From the NCBI RefSeq assembly GCF_023660105.1, contig NZ_JAMHGA010000001.1, positions 52,588 to 116,587 on the forward strand: a stretch of 64,000 nucleotides of DNA, read 5' to 3'. The translations under genes were made by a program, and so were the position numbers. The notes under the pieces were generated by a model. That model did not search any database. It had not been told where the DNA came from and worked only from the letters and a program-made list of their open reading frames with translations. Position 1 is the stretch's first letter. Every line of letters begins with the position of its first letter. Source of the stretch: Desulfovibrio aminophilus. Lineage in GTDB: Bacteria; Desulfobacterota; Desulfovibrionia; Desulfovibrionales; Desulfovibrionaceae. Shown here one piece after another: positions 1 to 8,002 of this stretch.

Positions 1-2
1 AC

Positions 3-374
3 CACCGCATCCTGCGCCAACGGGCCAAGGCCGAGGGCGTGCCGGTGAACTTCGAGACCTTCGGCCTGGACGCCGTGAGCCGGGGCTGCCTCGGCGGCGT
101 GGGCTTCTGCTTCATCTCCCACTCGGGCATCGTCCAGCCCTGCGGCTACCTCGACCTCGTCTGCGGCGACGTGCGCCAAACCCCCTTCCCGGAAATCTGG
201 CGCACCTCCCCCCAGTTCCTCAACCTGCGCAACCCCAAGGTCTACGTGGGCAAGTGCGGGGTCTGCGAGTACGAAAAGGTCTGCGGCGGCTGCCGCGCCC
301 GGGCCCAGACCATGCGCGGCGACTACCTCGAAGCCGAGCCCCTCTGCTCCCACACGCCGATTCGGATGAAGTAG
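3..374 (+). CDS. ahbD: Radical SAM/SPASM heme biosynthesis protein (AhbD-like), 3' part
   Basis: This is the C-terminal part of a gene that starts before the window; the frame is open from base 3 and ends in TAG at 372-374. The residues form a SPASM-type auxiliary iron-sulfur domain, with cysteines in SRGCLGGVGFCFISH, VQPCGYLDLVCGD, GKCGVCEYEKVCGGCRARA and a last one in LCSHTP. The pattern best matches AhbD, which oxidatively decarboxylates iron-coproporphyrin III to heme b in the siroheme-dependent pathway of sulfate reducers. The radical SAM CX3CX2C core is not visible, so the paralogue AhbC or another SPASM protein cannot be excluded. A siroheme decarboxylase-like gene at 9347-9799 supports the pathway assignment. 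Confidence 0.72.
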   Translation, partial: HRILRQRAKAEGVPVNFETFGLDAVSRGCLGGVGFCFISHSGIVQPCGYLDLVCGDVRQTPFPEIWRTSPQFLNLRNPKVYVGKCGVCEYEKVCGGCRARAQTMRGDYLEAEPLCSHTPIRMK

Positions 375-380
375 ATTCAA

Positions 381-1061
381 TCAACGATTAGACGTCGTAA
401 TCTCTAATCCTGCGAGATATCCTCTGGCAACTCTTGGAAGTTCTGCCCGCTCTCGCATGTCGAGTCGTGGGGCCCGCAGATCAAACATTACTGCCGCCTT
501 GGAAAAGGCCTTGCTTTCCAACCGAAGAAGCATAAGCGCAAGCTGAGCTTCAAACTGATCAAGTTCACCTTCGTCTAGTAAATTATCCAAATGGCGACAC
601 ACAGCCAAAAAGGCGTTCATTCTACCCTTTACGGACATAGTGCCAATTTCTGGAATTGCTTGCTTGACTTTATCTGCTGCATCTCTTGCAGTGTTAAACT
701 GATCTGCACTTATGTCGATTGGATCAATCTTGTTTTTCAATGCAACAATTAATTGATCTATAGTTCCAATTCGTTCCGCTCTATTTTGAAATCCTTTAAC
801 TATTCGTACAGTAATATATCCTAAAATTGCCACAAGCGCGCCAGCAAAAATTTTGTAGATGGCGATCTCACCGATGTTAACTCTTCGGTATGGCTGTGTA
901 ACTAAGATGAAAATGACTAAATTAAACAGCCCCACGCAACTCCCAAGCACTAATGCCTGCTCAATTTTTTTTGACCTCCACCCCAAAGGCAAGGCGATCC
1001 AAATAATGGGGTCCGCCATAGTGCCGAGGACTGTAGCCAGAAAACCGAAAATTTCTCGCAT
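381..1061 (-). CDS. Orphan membrane protein in an AT-rich island
   Basis: I do not recognise this 226-residue protein. The N-terminal ~95 residues hold about three hydrophobic segments (FGFLATVLGTMADPIIWIAL, then ALVLGSCVGLFNLVIFILV, then FAGALVAILGYITVRIV). A soluble helical domain of ~130 residues follows, with short Leu/Glu-rich stretches such as LDNLLDEGELDQFEAQLALM. The ATG at 1061 is chosen because GGAGGG lies four bases before it; the ATG five codons upstream contains that ribosome site and is less likely. Base composition is far more AT-rich than any neighbour, with codons such as AAA, ATT and TTA, which suggests recent transfer. It converges with the ahbD-like gene, leaving six bases between stops. 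The topology is anchor plus cytoplasmic domain; no catalytic motif is visible. Confidence 0.7.
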   Translation of the reverse strand: MREIFGFLATVLGTMADPIIWIALPLGWRSKKIEQALVLGSCVGLFNLVIFILVTQPYRRVNIGEIAIYKIFAGALVAILGYITVRIVKGFQNRAERIGTIDQLIVALKNKIDPIDISADQFNTARDAADKVKQAIPEIGTMSVKGRMNAFLAVCRHLDNLLDEGELDQFEAQLALMLLRLESKAFSKAAVMFDLRAPRLDMRERAELPRVARGYLAGLEITTSNR

Positions 1062-1155
1062 AGCACCCTCCATTCAGCGCCACTAACGGTATTTAAAACT
1101 TTTTTTGTAAGCATTAACTTGTCAATCCACTATCCTCAATAACAAACTCTTTCAT

Positions 1156-1198
1156 AAGCGAAGGCCCGGAACGGCATTGCCGTTCCGGGCCTTCGCTT
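1156..1198 (-). terminator. Perfect 20-bp inverted repeat downstream of putA
   Basis: Arms 1156-1175 and 1179-1198 are perfect complements around a three-base loop. The hairpin lies past the putA stop, just before the AT-rich island. The tract after the stem on the minus strand is only moderately T-rich, so it may act as a weak terminator or mRNA 3'-end protector. Confidence 0.55.
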
Positions 1199-1225
1199 TG
1201 ATGAGAAGTTTTGGGGGTGGGGTCC

Positions 1226-1257
1226 GGGGAGGGTCCTTTTTCAAAAGGTCCCTCCCC
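1226..1257 (-). terminator. Second hairpin just after the putA stop codon
   Basis: Arms 1226-1240 and 1243-1257 (GGGGAGGG-T-CCTTTT type) pair with a single mismatch around a two-base loop. The element lies 11 bases beyond the putA stop. It has the look of the G-rich/T-rich intergenic hairpins frequent in Desulfovibrio genomes. The paired T and A tracts at its top would make it a bidirectional terminator-like stem. Confidence 0.5.
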
Positions 1258-1267
1258 AGTTGCTTTT

Positions 1268-4200
1268 CTAGATGACCCAGTCGTCGTCGGCCTCGATGGG
1301 GGCGAAGCCTCGGCGCATGGTGTTTTCGGTGACCACGCGGGGGTCCATGAACTGGAGCAAGTAGTCGGGGCCGCCGGACTTGGAGCCCACGCCGGACATC
1401 ATGAAGCCGCCGAAGGACTGGCGTTCGACCATGGCGCCGGTGGAGCCCCGGTTGAGGTAGAGGTTGCCCACGCGGAACTCCTTGCGGGCGCGGTCCAGAT
1501 GGGCGGGGCTGCGGGTGTAGACCGAGCCGGTGAGGGCGAAGCGGGTGGAGTTGGCCATGGCGATGGCCTCGTCGAAGTCCTTGGCGCGCATGACGGCCAG
1601 CACGGGTCCGAAGACCTCTTCCTGGGCGATGCGGTGCTCGGGCCGGACGCCCTCCACGATGGTCAGGGGAGCGTAGCAGTCTCCGGCGGGCGCGTCGGTG
1701 CGCTTGACGAGCACCTTGCCTTCGGACTCGGCGATGGCGATGTACTTCATGACGTTTTCGCGGGCCGCGCGGTCCACCACCGGGCCCATGAAGTTGGCCG
1801 GGTCTTCGGACGGGCCGATCTTCAGGGAGTTGGCGGCGTCCCTGAGGCGGTTCACGAAGCGCTCGTAGATGGCGTCCAGGACGATGACCCGGGAGCAGGC
1901 CGAGCACTTCTGACCCTGGAAGCCGAAGGCCGAGTAGATGACGCCGGACACGGCCTCGTCCAGGTCCGCGTCGTCGTCGATGATGATGGCGTTCTTGCCG
2001 CCCATCTCGGCGATGACCTTCTTGCACTGGGCCTGTCCGGGCTGGACCTTGGCGGCCTTCTCCTGGATGCGCAGGCCCACTTCCATGGAGCCGGTGAAGG
2101 CGATGAGGGCCACGTCCGGGTGCTCCACGAGGGAGTCGCCGATGACCGAGCCCCGGCCCGGGGTGTAGTTGAACACGCCGTCGGGCAGCCCGGCCTCCCT
2201 GAAGAGCTCCACGAGGTTCCAGCCGATGGCCGAGGACAAGCCCGAGGGCTTGTAGACCACGGGGCAGCCGGAGACGATGGCCGCCGCGACCATGCCGATG
2301 CTGATGGCCAGGGGGAAGTTCCAGGGGGCGATGACGGCGGCCACGCCCTTGCCCTGGTAGAAGTAGTGGTTCAGCTCGCCGGGGGCGCGGCCCATGCGCT
2401 TGGGCTCACCCAGGCGGATGGCCTCGCGGGCGTAGTATTCGAGGAAGTCGATGGCTTCCCCGACGTCGGCCCAGGCCTGGTCCCACTGCTTGCCGACCTC
2501 CAGGACCTGGAGCGCGGAGAGTTCGAAGGCGCGGCGGCGCGCGGCGGCCGCGGCGTCCAGGAGCACCTGGGCGCGCTTCTTCGGGTCCTCGTCGCGCCAG
2601 GTGAGGTAGGCGGCCTTGGCGGCGGCCAGGGCCCGGTCGATCTCGGGCTTGCCCGCCTGGCAGACCTTGGCCACGATTTCCGAGGGCTTGGCCGGGTTGT
2701 AGGAATCCAGGATGTCGGAGGTGGTCACCTCCTTGCCGCCGATGAACAGGGGATAGGTGCGGCCGAAGCCCTTGCGCACCTCGGCCAGGGCGGTGACGAA
2801 GCCCTGGCGCATGGACGGCAGGGTGAAGTCCGCGCCCTCGAAGTTGGCGAAGGGCGGGATTTCGCCCTTGAGGCCCTGGAGGCCCGGGCGTTCGCGGCGG
2901 GGCTTCTGGGCCAGGGCGGCGCGCTCGCGCTCGGCGGTGAGCTCCGGGTTCTCCAGAAGCCGCTCCACATCGGCGGCCTCGGCGAAGCTCTGGCGCAGGA
3001 AGGACTCGTTGGCCGTGTTCTCCAGCAGGCGGCGCACGAGGTAGGCCATGCCCGGGATGAGGTCGCCGTAGGGGCAGTAGAGGCGCACGCGGTGGGCCAC
3101 GTTGCGCAGGCCCTTGCGCACGGGCTCGGCCATTCCGTAGAGCACCTGGAACTCGTAGCGGTCCTCGGGCACGTTCAGGACCTTGGCCATCTCCATCACG
3201 GCGGAGATGGTGCGGATGTTGTGCGAGGCGCAGGCGTAGTGGCAGATGTCGTGGTTTTCCAGGATGAAGCGGGCGACGCGCTCATAGGCCGCGTCGGTGT
3301 CGGCCTTGACGGTGTAGACCGGCACTTCCCAGCCGTTCTGCATGGCCACTACGGTTTCATAGTCCCAGTAGGCGCCCTTGACCAGGCGGATGGAGATGGG
3401 CAGCTTTTCGGCCCGGGCCCAGGCGACGAGGTCGGCCACGTCCTTGTCCGTGCTCTTGAGGTAGCACTGGAAGACGATGCCCAGGTGCGGGTAGTCGCGG
3501 TGCTCGGGGGCGGAGCGCAGGCGCTTGTACAGCTCGATGGTCATTTCCTTGTACTTGAGCTGCTCCATGTCGATGCACAGGAACCCGCCCATCTCCTTGA
3601 CCAGCCGGTAGATGGGCTCCACGCGCCGGGCGATGGCCTCCACCGAGCCCTGGATGTCCGAGGGCTTGGACTGGGAGTAGAAGCAGGTGGGCTTGATGGC
3701 CACGTTGACCTTGGGCGCGTGGCCCCAGTCCAGCGGGCCGGAGGCGTCCAGGGCGTCCCACTTGTGCTGCTCCTCCTTGATGCCGCGGAGCACTTCCAGG
3801 TAGCCCGCCTGGTAGGCGTCGGCCTCGTCCTCGCTCATGGTGGCCTCGCCCAGGAGGTCGATGACGAAGGCGAAGCCGTCCTTGCGCAGCTTCTTGATGC
3901 CCTTCACGGCCTCGGCGGCCTTTTCTCCGATGATGAACTGGCGGGCCATGCCCTCGATGTTCGAACGGATGGTCTTGTGCAGGACCTTGGCCACCAGGCC
4001 GCCCGCGAAGCCGGTCTTGGACGCGCCCCATTTGAGCACGTCCGGGATCTCGCCCGCGTTCTCGCCGGTGAAGTACTCCTCGATGTGCCGGGAGAGGGAG
4101 TCGGAGGTGGTGAGGTAGGGCAGCACGTCCACGAAGCGGAACATCTGGACCTTGAAGGCCTCGTTCTTCATGGCCCAGTCCATGACCTTGCCGGTCCACC

Positions 4201-4303
4201 AGCCCTTGTTGAAGATGGACGGGGCCTCGCCCGCGATGCTCGTGAAGAATTCCTTGCCCCGGCTCACGATGCGGGGCTCCAGAACCTGCCTGTCGAGAGT
4301 CAT
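1268..4303 (-). CDS. putA: Bifunctional proline dehydrogenase / glutamate-semialdehyde dehydrogenase
   Basis: This 1011-residue PutA-type enzyme would oxidise proline to glutamate through pyrroline-5-carboxylate. The N-terminal half is an FAD-dependent proline dehydrogenase barrel, with RLVKGAYWDYETVVA near the active site. The C-terminal half is an NAD(P)-dependent aldehyde dehydrogenase, with the glutamate motif EMGGKNAIIIDDDADLDEA and the nucleophile cysteine in GFQGQKCSACSR. There is no N-terminal ribbon-helix-helix domain, so unlike E. coli PutA it should not repress itself. The ATG at 4303 is preceded by AAGGAG and lies four bases after an Lrp/AsnC regulator, which probably controls it. 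An upstream in-frame extension overlapping that regulator was rejected. Two hairpins follow the stop. Confidence 0.92.
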   Translation of the reverse strand: MTLDRQVLEPRIVSRGKEFFTSIAGEAPSIFNKGWWTGKVMDWAMKNEAFKVQMFRFVDVLPYLTTSDSLSRHIEEYFTGENAGEIPDVLKWGASKTGFAGGLVAKVLHKTIRSNIEGMARQFIIGEKAAEAVKGIKKLRKDGFAFVIDLLGEATMSEDEADAYQAGYLEVLRGIKEEQHKWDALDASGPLDWGHAPKVNVAIKPTCFYSQSKPSDIQGSVEAIARRVEPIYRLVKEMGGFLCIDMEQLKYKEMTIELYKRLRSAPEHRDYPHLGIVFQCYLKSTDKDVADLVAWARAEKLPISIRLVKGAYWDYETVVAMQNGWEVPVYTVKADTDAAYERVARFILENHDICHYACASHNIRTISAVMEMAKVLNVPEDRYEFQVLYGMAEPVRKGLRNVAHRVRLYCPYGDLIPGMAYLVRRLLENTANESFLRQSFAEAADVERLLENPELTAERERAALAQKPRRERPGLQGLKGEIPPFANFEGADFTLPSMRQGFVTALAEVRKGFGRTYPLFIGGKEVTTSDILDSYNPAKPSEIVAKVCQAGKPEIDRALAAAKAAYLTWRDEDPKKRAQVLLDAAAAARRRAFELSALQVLEVGKQWDQAWADVGEAIDFLEYYAREAIRLGEPKRMGRAPGELNHYFYQGKGVAAVIAPWNFPLAISIGMVAAAIVSGCPVVYKPSGLSSAIGWNLVELFREAGLPDGVFNYTPGRGSVIGDSLVEHPDVALIAFTGSMEVGLRIQEKAAKVQPGQAQCKKVIAEMGGKNAIIIDDDADLDEAVSGVIYSAFGFQGQKCSACSRVIVLDAIYERFVNRLRDAANSLKIGPSEDPANFMGPVVDRAARENVMKYIAIAESEGKVLVKRTDAPAGDCYAPLTIVEGVRPEHRIAQEEVFGPVLAVMRAKDFDEAIAMANSTRFALTGSVYTRSPAHLDRARKEFRVGNLYLNRGSTGAMVERQSFGGFMMSGVGSKSGGPDYLLQFMDPRVVTENTMRRGFAPIEADDDWVI

Positions 4304-4307
4304 GCCG

Positions 4308-4778
4308 TTACTCCTTGCTTGCCTCGCCGCCTTGCAGCGGCAGTTGCCGGGATTCCTTGAGCGTGGCCAGAACGATGGTGGTGCGGGTGTCGCGCACCCC
4401 GGGGATGGCTCCGAACTGCTGGAGGATGTGTTGCAGGGCCTCGGTGTCCTCGGCGCGGACCTTGACCAGGTAGGAGTCCTGGCCCGCGGTGTAGTGGACC
4501 TCGAGGACGCCCGGCACCTGGGCCAGCCGGCCGCCGGTCTCCGTTGAGCCCACGGCCTCGCTGACGTGCACCGTGGTGAAGGCCGTGAGCCGTTGCCCAA
4601 GGGACTTGGGATCGAGCAGGGCCTCGTAGCCCTGGATCACGCCCTTGCGCTCCAGCTTGCGGATGCGCTCGAGCACGGCCGAGGGGGCCATGCCCACGCG
4701 CCGGGCGATCTCCGCGTTGGACACGCGGCCGTCACCCTGAATAATCATCAAAATATTCCTATCAATTCCGTCGATCAT
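4308..4778 (-). CDS. Lrp/AsnC family transcriptional regulator of putA
   Basis: A 156-residue protein with an N-terminal winged helix-turn-helix (residues ~1-60, NAEIARRVGMAPSAVLERIR) and a C-terminal RAM ligand-binding domain (VLEVHYTAGQDSYLVKV). Members of this family bind an amino acid and regulate catabolic or biosynthetic genes. The position four bases upstream of putA, in the same transcript, indicates a local regulator responding to proline or a related amino acid (inference). GAGAGGA precedes the ATG. A TTGACA promoter and a small palindrome over its -10 (4799-4811) suggest autoregulation. The last residues are basic and glutamate-rich and are not part of the domain. Confidence 0.88.
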   Translation of the reverse strand: MIDGIDRNILMIIQGDGRVSNAEIARRVGMAPSAVLERIRKLERKGVIQGYEALLDPKSLGQRLTAFTTVHVSEAVGSTETGGRLAQVPGVLEVHYTAGQDSYLVKVRAEDTEALQHILQQFGAIPGVRDTRTTIVLATLKESRQLPLQGGEASKE

Positions 4779-4798
4779 TCTTTATTCCTCTCACAAAG

Positions 4799-4830
4799 AG
4801 AATATCATTCTGTTCGACTTCTTTTGTCAA
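4799..4830 (-). promoter_or_regulatory. Promoter of the Lrp-putA operon with overlapping palindrome
   Basis: On the minus strand TTGACA (4830-4825) is followed after 18 bases by GATATT (4806-4801). The imperfect -10 sits inside AGAAT-ATC-ATTCT (4799-4811), a perfect 5-bp inverted repeat of the kind bound by Lrp-family dimers. The leader to the ATG at 4778 is about 20 bases. Confidence 0.6.
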
Positions 4831-4843
4831 GAGGCTTTCGGTT

Positions 4844-4872
4844 TTGCCTTTTCAGCTTGGATGGAATAATAT
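4844..4872 (+). promoter_or_regulatory. Promoter of the mla-like operon
   Basis: TTGCCT at 4844-4849 and TAATAT at 4867-4872 are separated by 17 bases. They point toward mlaE, whose ATG is at 4915. The element lies back to back with the Lrp-putA promoter in a locally AT-rich 136-base gap, so the regulator could affect both directions. Confidence 0.55.
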
Positions 4873-4914
4873 CAAGCGTTGACGCGCCACCCCCAACTCC
4901 CGACACGGACGCCC

Positions 4915-6048
4915 ATGAACGAGTCAGCGGCCCTGCGCATCGACTACGCCCCCCTGGCCCCGGACGGCCTGGCCTTGTCCTTCGCGGGCAGGCTGGACTC
5001 CCAGGCCTTGGGCCGCGTCTGGGACGAGATCCTCGCCAGGGCCGGGCAGGCGGGCGTGCGGCGCGTGCTGGCCGACCTCTCCGGAGTGGAGGCGCTGGAC
5101 GGCGCGGGCATCGCCCTGCTGCTGCGCCTGCGCCTGGACAAGGAGGCCCAGGGCGGCGGCCTGGAGCTGCGCGGCCTGCCCGAACGCTATGAACGGCTCC
5201 TGGGCCTGTTCGACGCCTCCCGGCTGCGCCAGGGCGAGGGCCAGGCCAAATCCCAGCCGGGACTGGTGGAGCGGGCCGGACTGGCCGGAATGCGCTTCCT
5301 CGACGACCTGCGGCAGATGGTCGCCTTCGTGGGCGAATGCACCCTGGCCCTGGGCTACGCCCTGCGCCACCCGCGCCGCGTGCGCTGGCAGGACATGCTG
5401 CTCACCTGCGAGCGGGCCGGGGCCGAGAGCCTGCCCATCATCCTGCTCATCGGCTTCCTCATGGGCCTGATCATGGCCTTCCAGTCGGCCATGAGCCTGG
5501 AGCGCTTCGGGGCCCAGATCTTCGTGCCCAACATGCTCGGGCTGGTCATGTTCCGGGAGCTGGGCGGGCTGGTCACGGCCATCCTCCTGGCCGGGCGCTC
5601 GGGCTCGTCCTTCGCCGCCGAGATCGGGACCATGAAGGTCAACGAGGAGGTCAACGCCCTGGTGACCATGGGCCTGGACCCGGTGCGCTTCCTGGTGGCT
5701 CCCAAGGTCCTGGCGGCCGTGGCCATGATGCCGCTGATGATCCTCTTCTTCAATTTCGCCAGCCTGGTGGGCGGAGCCGTGGTCATGCTCTCCCTGGAGT
5801 TCCCCCTGGCCACCTACACCTCGCGGGTCTTCGCCAACCTGGGCATGGTCGATTTCCTCGGCGGACTGTTCAAGGGCCTGATCTTCAGCCTGCTGGTGGC
5901 CGGGGTGGGCTGCCTGCGCGGGCTGAACACCGGCGCGGGAGCCGGGGCCGTGGGCCAGTCCACCACCAGCGCGGTGGTCTCGGGCATCATCCTCATCGCC
6001 GTGGCCGACGGCATCTTCGCCGTATCCTTCTATTACCTGGGAATATGA
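4915..6048 (+). CDS. mlaE: MlaE-family lipid ABC transporter permease with N-terminal STAS domain
   Basis: A 377-residue inner-membrane permease of the Mla (MCE) system, which moves phospholipids between inner and outer membranes. Residues ~1-110 form a STAS-like domain (LADLSGVEALDGAGIALLLR). Residues ~125-377 are the MlaE core with about five membrane segments and family motifs such as LAGRSGSSFAAEIGTMKVNE. In E. coli the STAS protein MlaB is a separate subunit; here it is fused to the permease. The ATG at 4915 fits the domain start better than an upstream TTG, although no strong ribosome site is visible. Its stop overlaps the next gene's start (ATGA), and four coupled genes follow. Confidence 0.88.
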   Translation: MNESAALRIDYAPLAPDGLALSFAGRLDSQALGRVWDEILARAGQAGVRRVLADLSGVEALDGAGIALLLRLRLDKEAQGGGLELRGLPERYERLLGLFDASRLRQGEGQAKSQPGLVERAGLAGMRFLDDLRQMVAFVGECTLALGYALRHPRRVRWQDMLLTCERAGAESLPIILLIGFLMGLIMAFQSAMSLERFGAQIFVPNMLGLVMFRELGGLVTAILLAGRSGSSFAAEIGTMKVNEEVNALVTMGLDPVRFLVAPKVLAAVAMMPLMILFFNFASLVGGAVVMLSLEFPLATYTSRVFANLGMVDFLGGLFKGLIFSLLVAGVGCLRGLNTGAGAGAVGQSTTSAVVSGIILIAVADGIFAVSFYYLGI

Positions 6049-6851
6049 GGAAGACCGTGGCGGCCGATCCCCTGGACATCGTCATCAGCGTGCGCGGCAT
6101 GACCTGCGCCTATGGCGAGCGGGTCATCGTGCGCGACATCTCCTTCGACGTGCGCCGGGGCGAGATCTTCGTCATCCTGGGCGGGTCGGGCTGCGGCAAG
6201 AGCACGGTGCTCAAGCACCTCATCGGGCTCTACCGCCCGGCGGCCGGAACCGTGTCCTACCACTTCCCGGAGTCGGCGCGGCCCCTGCGCATGGACCTCA
6301 AGGACGAAAGCGACCGCGAGGCCATCCTGCGGCGCATCGGGGTCATGTACCAGGGCGGGGCGCTGTTCGGCTCCATGACCCTGCTGGAGAACGTGCGCCT
6401 GCCCCTGGAGGAGTTCACGGACCTGCCGCCATCGGCGCGGGACTTCGTGGCCCGCATGAAGCTCTCCCTGGTGGGCCTGGAGGAATTCCGCGACCACCTG
6501 CCCTCGGAGCTCTCCGGCGGCATGCAGAAGCGCGCGGCCATCGCCCGGGCCATGGCCCTGGACCCGGAGGTGCTCTTCCTGGACGAGCCCTCGGCCGGAC
6601 TCGACCCCATCACCTCCGCCGGGCTGGACGAGCTGATCCAGGGCCTCTCGCGCGCCCTGGGCATGACCTTCGTGGTCGTCTCCCACGAGCTGCCGAGCAT
6701 CTTCGCCATCGCGGACACGGCCATCATGCTGGACAAGGCCGCCCAGGGCATCGTGGCCCAGGGCAAACCCGCCGATCTCCGGGATTCCTCGGACAACCCA
6801 CTGGTGCGCCGCTTCTTCCACCGCGAGACGGCCGGCGCGGAGGCTCCATGA
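6045..6851 (+). CDS. mlaF: MlaF-family ABC transporter ATP-binding protein
   Basis: A 268-residue ABC ATPase that powers the lipid transporter. Visible motifs are the Walker A ILGGSGCGKST (residues ~42-52), a Q-loop at VMYQGGALFG, the signature LSGGMQKRAAIARA, Walker B VLFLDEPSAGLDP and the switch histidine in VVVSHEL. These match the Mkl/MlaF subfamily. It starts at an ATGA overlap with mlaE and ends in another with mlaD, so the subunits are translated coupled. A divergent insertion around residues 80-95 lies between Walker A and the Q-loop, which is common in the family. Confidence 0.9.
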   Translation: MRKTVAADPLDIVISVRGMTCAYGERVIVRDISFDVRRGEIFVILGGSGCGKSTVLKHLIGLYRPAAGTVSYHFPESARPLRMDLKDESDREAILRRIGVMYQGGALFGSMTLLENVRLPLEEFTDLPPSARDFVARMKLSLVGLEEFRDHLPSELSGGMQKRAAIARAMALDPEVLFLDEPSAGLDPITSAGLDELIQGLSRALGMTFVVVSHELPSIFAIADTAIMLDKAAQGIVAQGKPADLRDSSDNPLVRRFFHRETAGAEAP

Positions 6852-8002
6852 GCACACGGCCGAACACCTTCAAACTCGGGCTCTTCCTCATCGTGGGCAG
6901 CGCCCTGTTCGTGATCATGGTGGTGGTCCTGGGCGCCGGGCGCTTCTTCAAGAAGACCTACCACCTGGAGACCTACATCAACGAGTCGGTCAACGGCCTG
7001 GAGATCGGCTCCCCGGTGAAGTACCGGGGCGTGCAGATCGGCCGGGTAAGCCACATCGGCTTCGCGGCCGACAAGTACTCCGGCTTCTTCGGCAGCAAAT
7101 ACCGTTACGTGCTCGTGGAGTGCGAGGTGGACGCGAACTACTTCCACAACATCCCGGACGAGGAGCTGGCCCAGGGCATCAAGGCCGAGATCGAACGGGG
7201 CATGCGCGTGCGCCCCGTGTCCCAGGGCCTCACCGGCCAGCTCTACCTGGGCATCGACTACCTCGACCCGGCCGCCAATCCGCCCCTGGAAATCAACTGG
7301 GAGCCCCAGTACCTCTACGTGCCCTCGGCTCCGAGCACCCTCTCCAAGGTGGAGGAGGCCGTCTCGCGCATCAGCGACACCTTGAGCGCGCTGAACAAGC
7401 AGGACCTGGAGGCCATCATCCGGGACGTGAAGACCATCACGGCCAGCCTCTCCCAGTTCATGCAGGGCGGCGACAAGCAGGGCATCGGCAAGCTCCTGTC
7501 CTCCAACCTGGAGGATCTGGGCAAGGCCATCGACCGCATCAACCAGCTGCTCAGCCGCCGCGAGTTCGACACCCTGATCACCAGCGCGGCCAACGCGGCC
7601 AAGGGCGTGGACCGCATCGTGTCCTCGGCCGGGGACGACGTGCTGACCATCGCCGCCTCCATGCGCGACGCCTCGGAGAGCATCAAGGCCGCCAGCGCCC
7701 AGATCGAGAAGACCCTGGCCAGCCCGGAGATGAAGGCCAACCTGGCCGGGCTGGGCACGACCCTGAAGAACGTCAACGCCTCGGCCGGAGACATGCGCGC
7801 GGCCGCCGCCAGGCTGCACGCCCTGCTCGGCCGGGTGAACGCCCTGGTGGCCGGGCAGCAGTCCAACATCGAGGACATCGTCGAGGACACCCGCCGCCTG
7901 ATGGAGAACATGCGCGAACTCTCCAACGAGGCCAAGCGCTATCCCTCGGGCATGATCTTCGGCGACCCGCCGGCCAAGGTGAACCCGGAGAAGCAGCCAT
8001 GA
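6848..8002 (+). CDS. mlaD: MlaD-family MCE domain lipid-binding protein
   Basis: A 384-residue protein with a short cytoplasmic N-terminus, one signal-anchor helix (LGLFLIVGSALFVIMVVVLG, residues ~10-29) and a single MCE domain containing LEIGSPVKYRGVQIGRV. A long helical, coiled-coil-prone C-terminal region (~160-384) follows, rich in Asn, Ser and Leu heptads. It should form the periplasmic hexameric ring that shuttles lipids. It is much longer than E. coli MlaD (183 aa); the length resembles the PqiB/YebT-like or Mkl-associated forms with helical extensions. Start and stop overlap the neighbours by four bases. Confidence 0.88.
   Translation: MSTRPNTFKLGLFLIVGSALFVIMVVVLGAGRFFKKTYHLETYINESVNGLEIGSPVKYRGVQIGRVSHIGFAADKYSGFFGSKYRYVLVECEVDANYFHNIPDEELAQGIKAEIERGMRVRPVSQGLTGQLYLGIDYLDPAANPPLEINWEPQYLYVPSAPSTLSKVEEAVSRISDTLSALNKQDLEAIIRDVKTITASLSQFMQGGDKQGIGKLLSSNLEDLGKAIDRINQLLSRREFDTLITSAANAAKGVDRIVSSAGDDVLTIAASMRDASESIKAASAQIEKTLASPEMKANLAGLGTTLKNVNASAGDMRAAAARLHALLGRVNALVAGQQSNIEDIVEDTRRLMENMRELSNEAKRYPSGMIFGDPPAKVNPEKQP

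Noticed and set aside
859..1086. A 75-codon frame opposite the orphan membrane protein
   Set aside because: It has no ribosome site and lies entirely antisense to the better supported gene at 381-1061.
1211..4360. A 1049-codon frame antisense to putA
   Set aside because: Same codon-bias effect; the translation is Gly/Ala/Asp/His-rich without motifs, while the minus strand encodes a full PutA.
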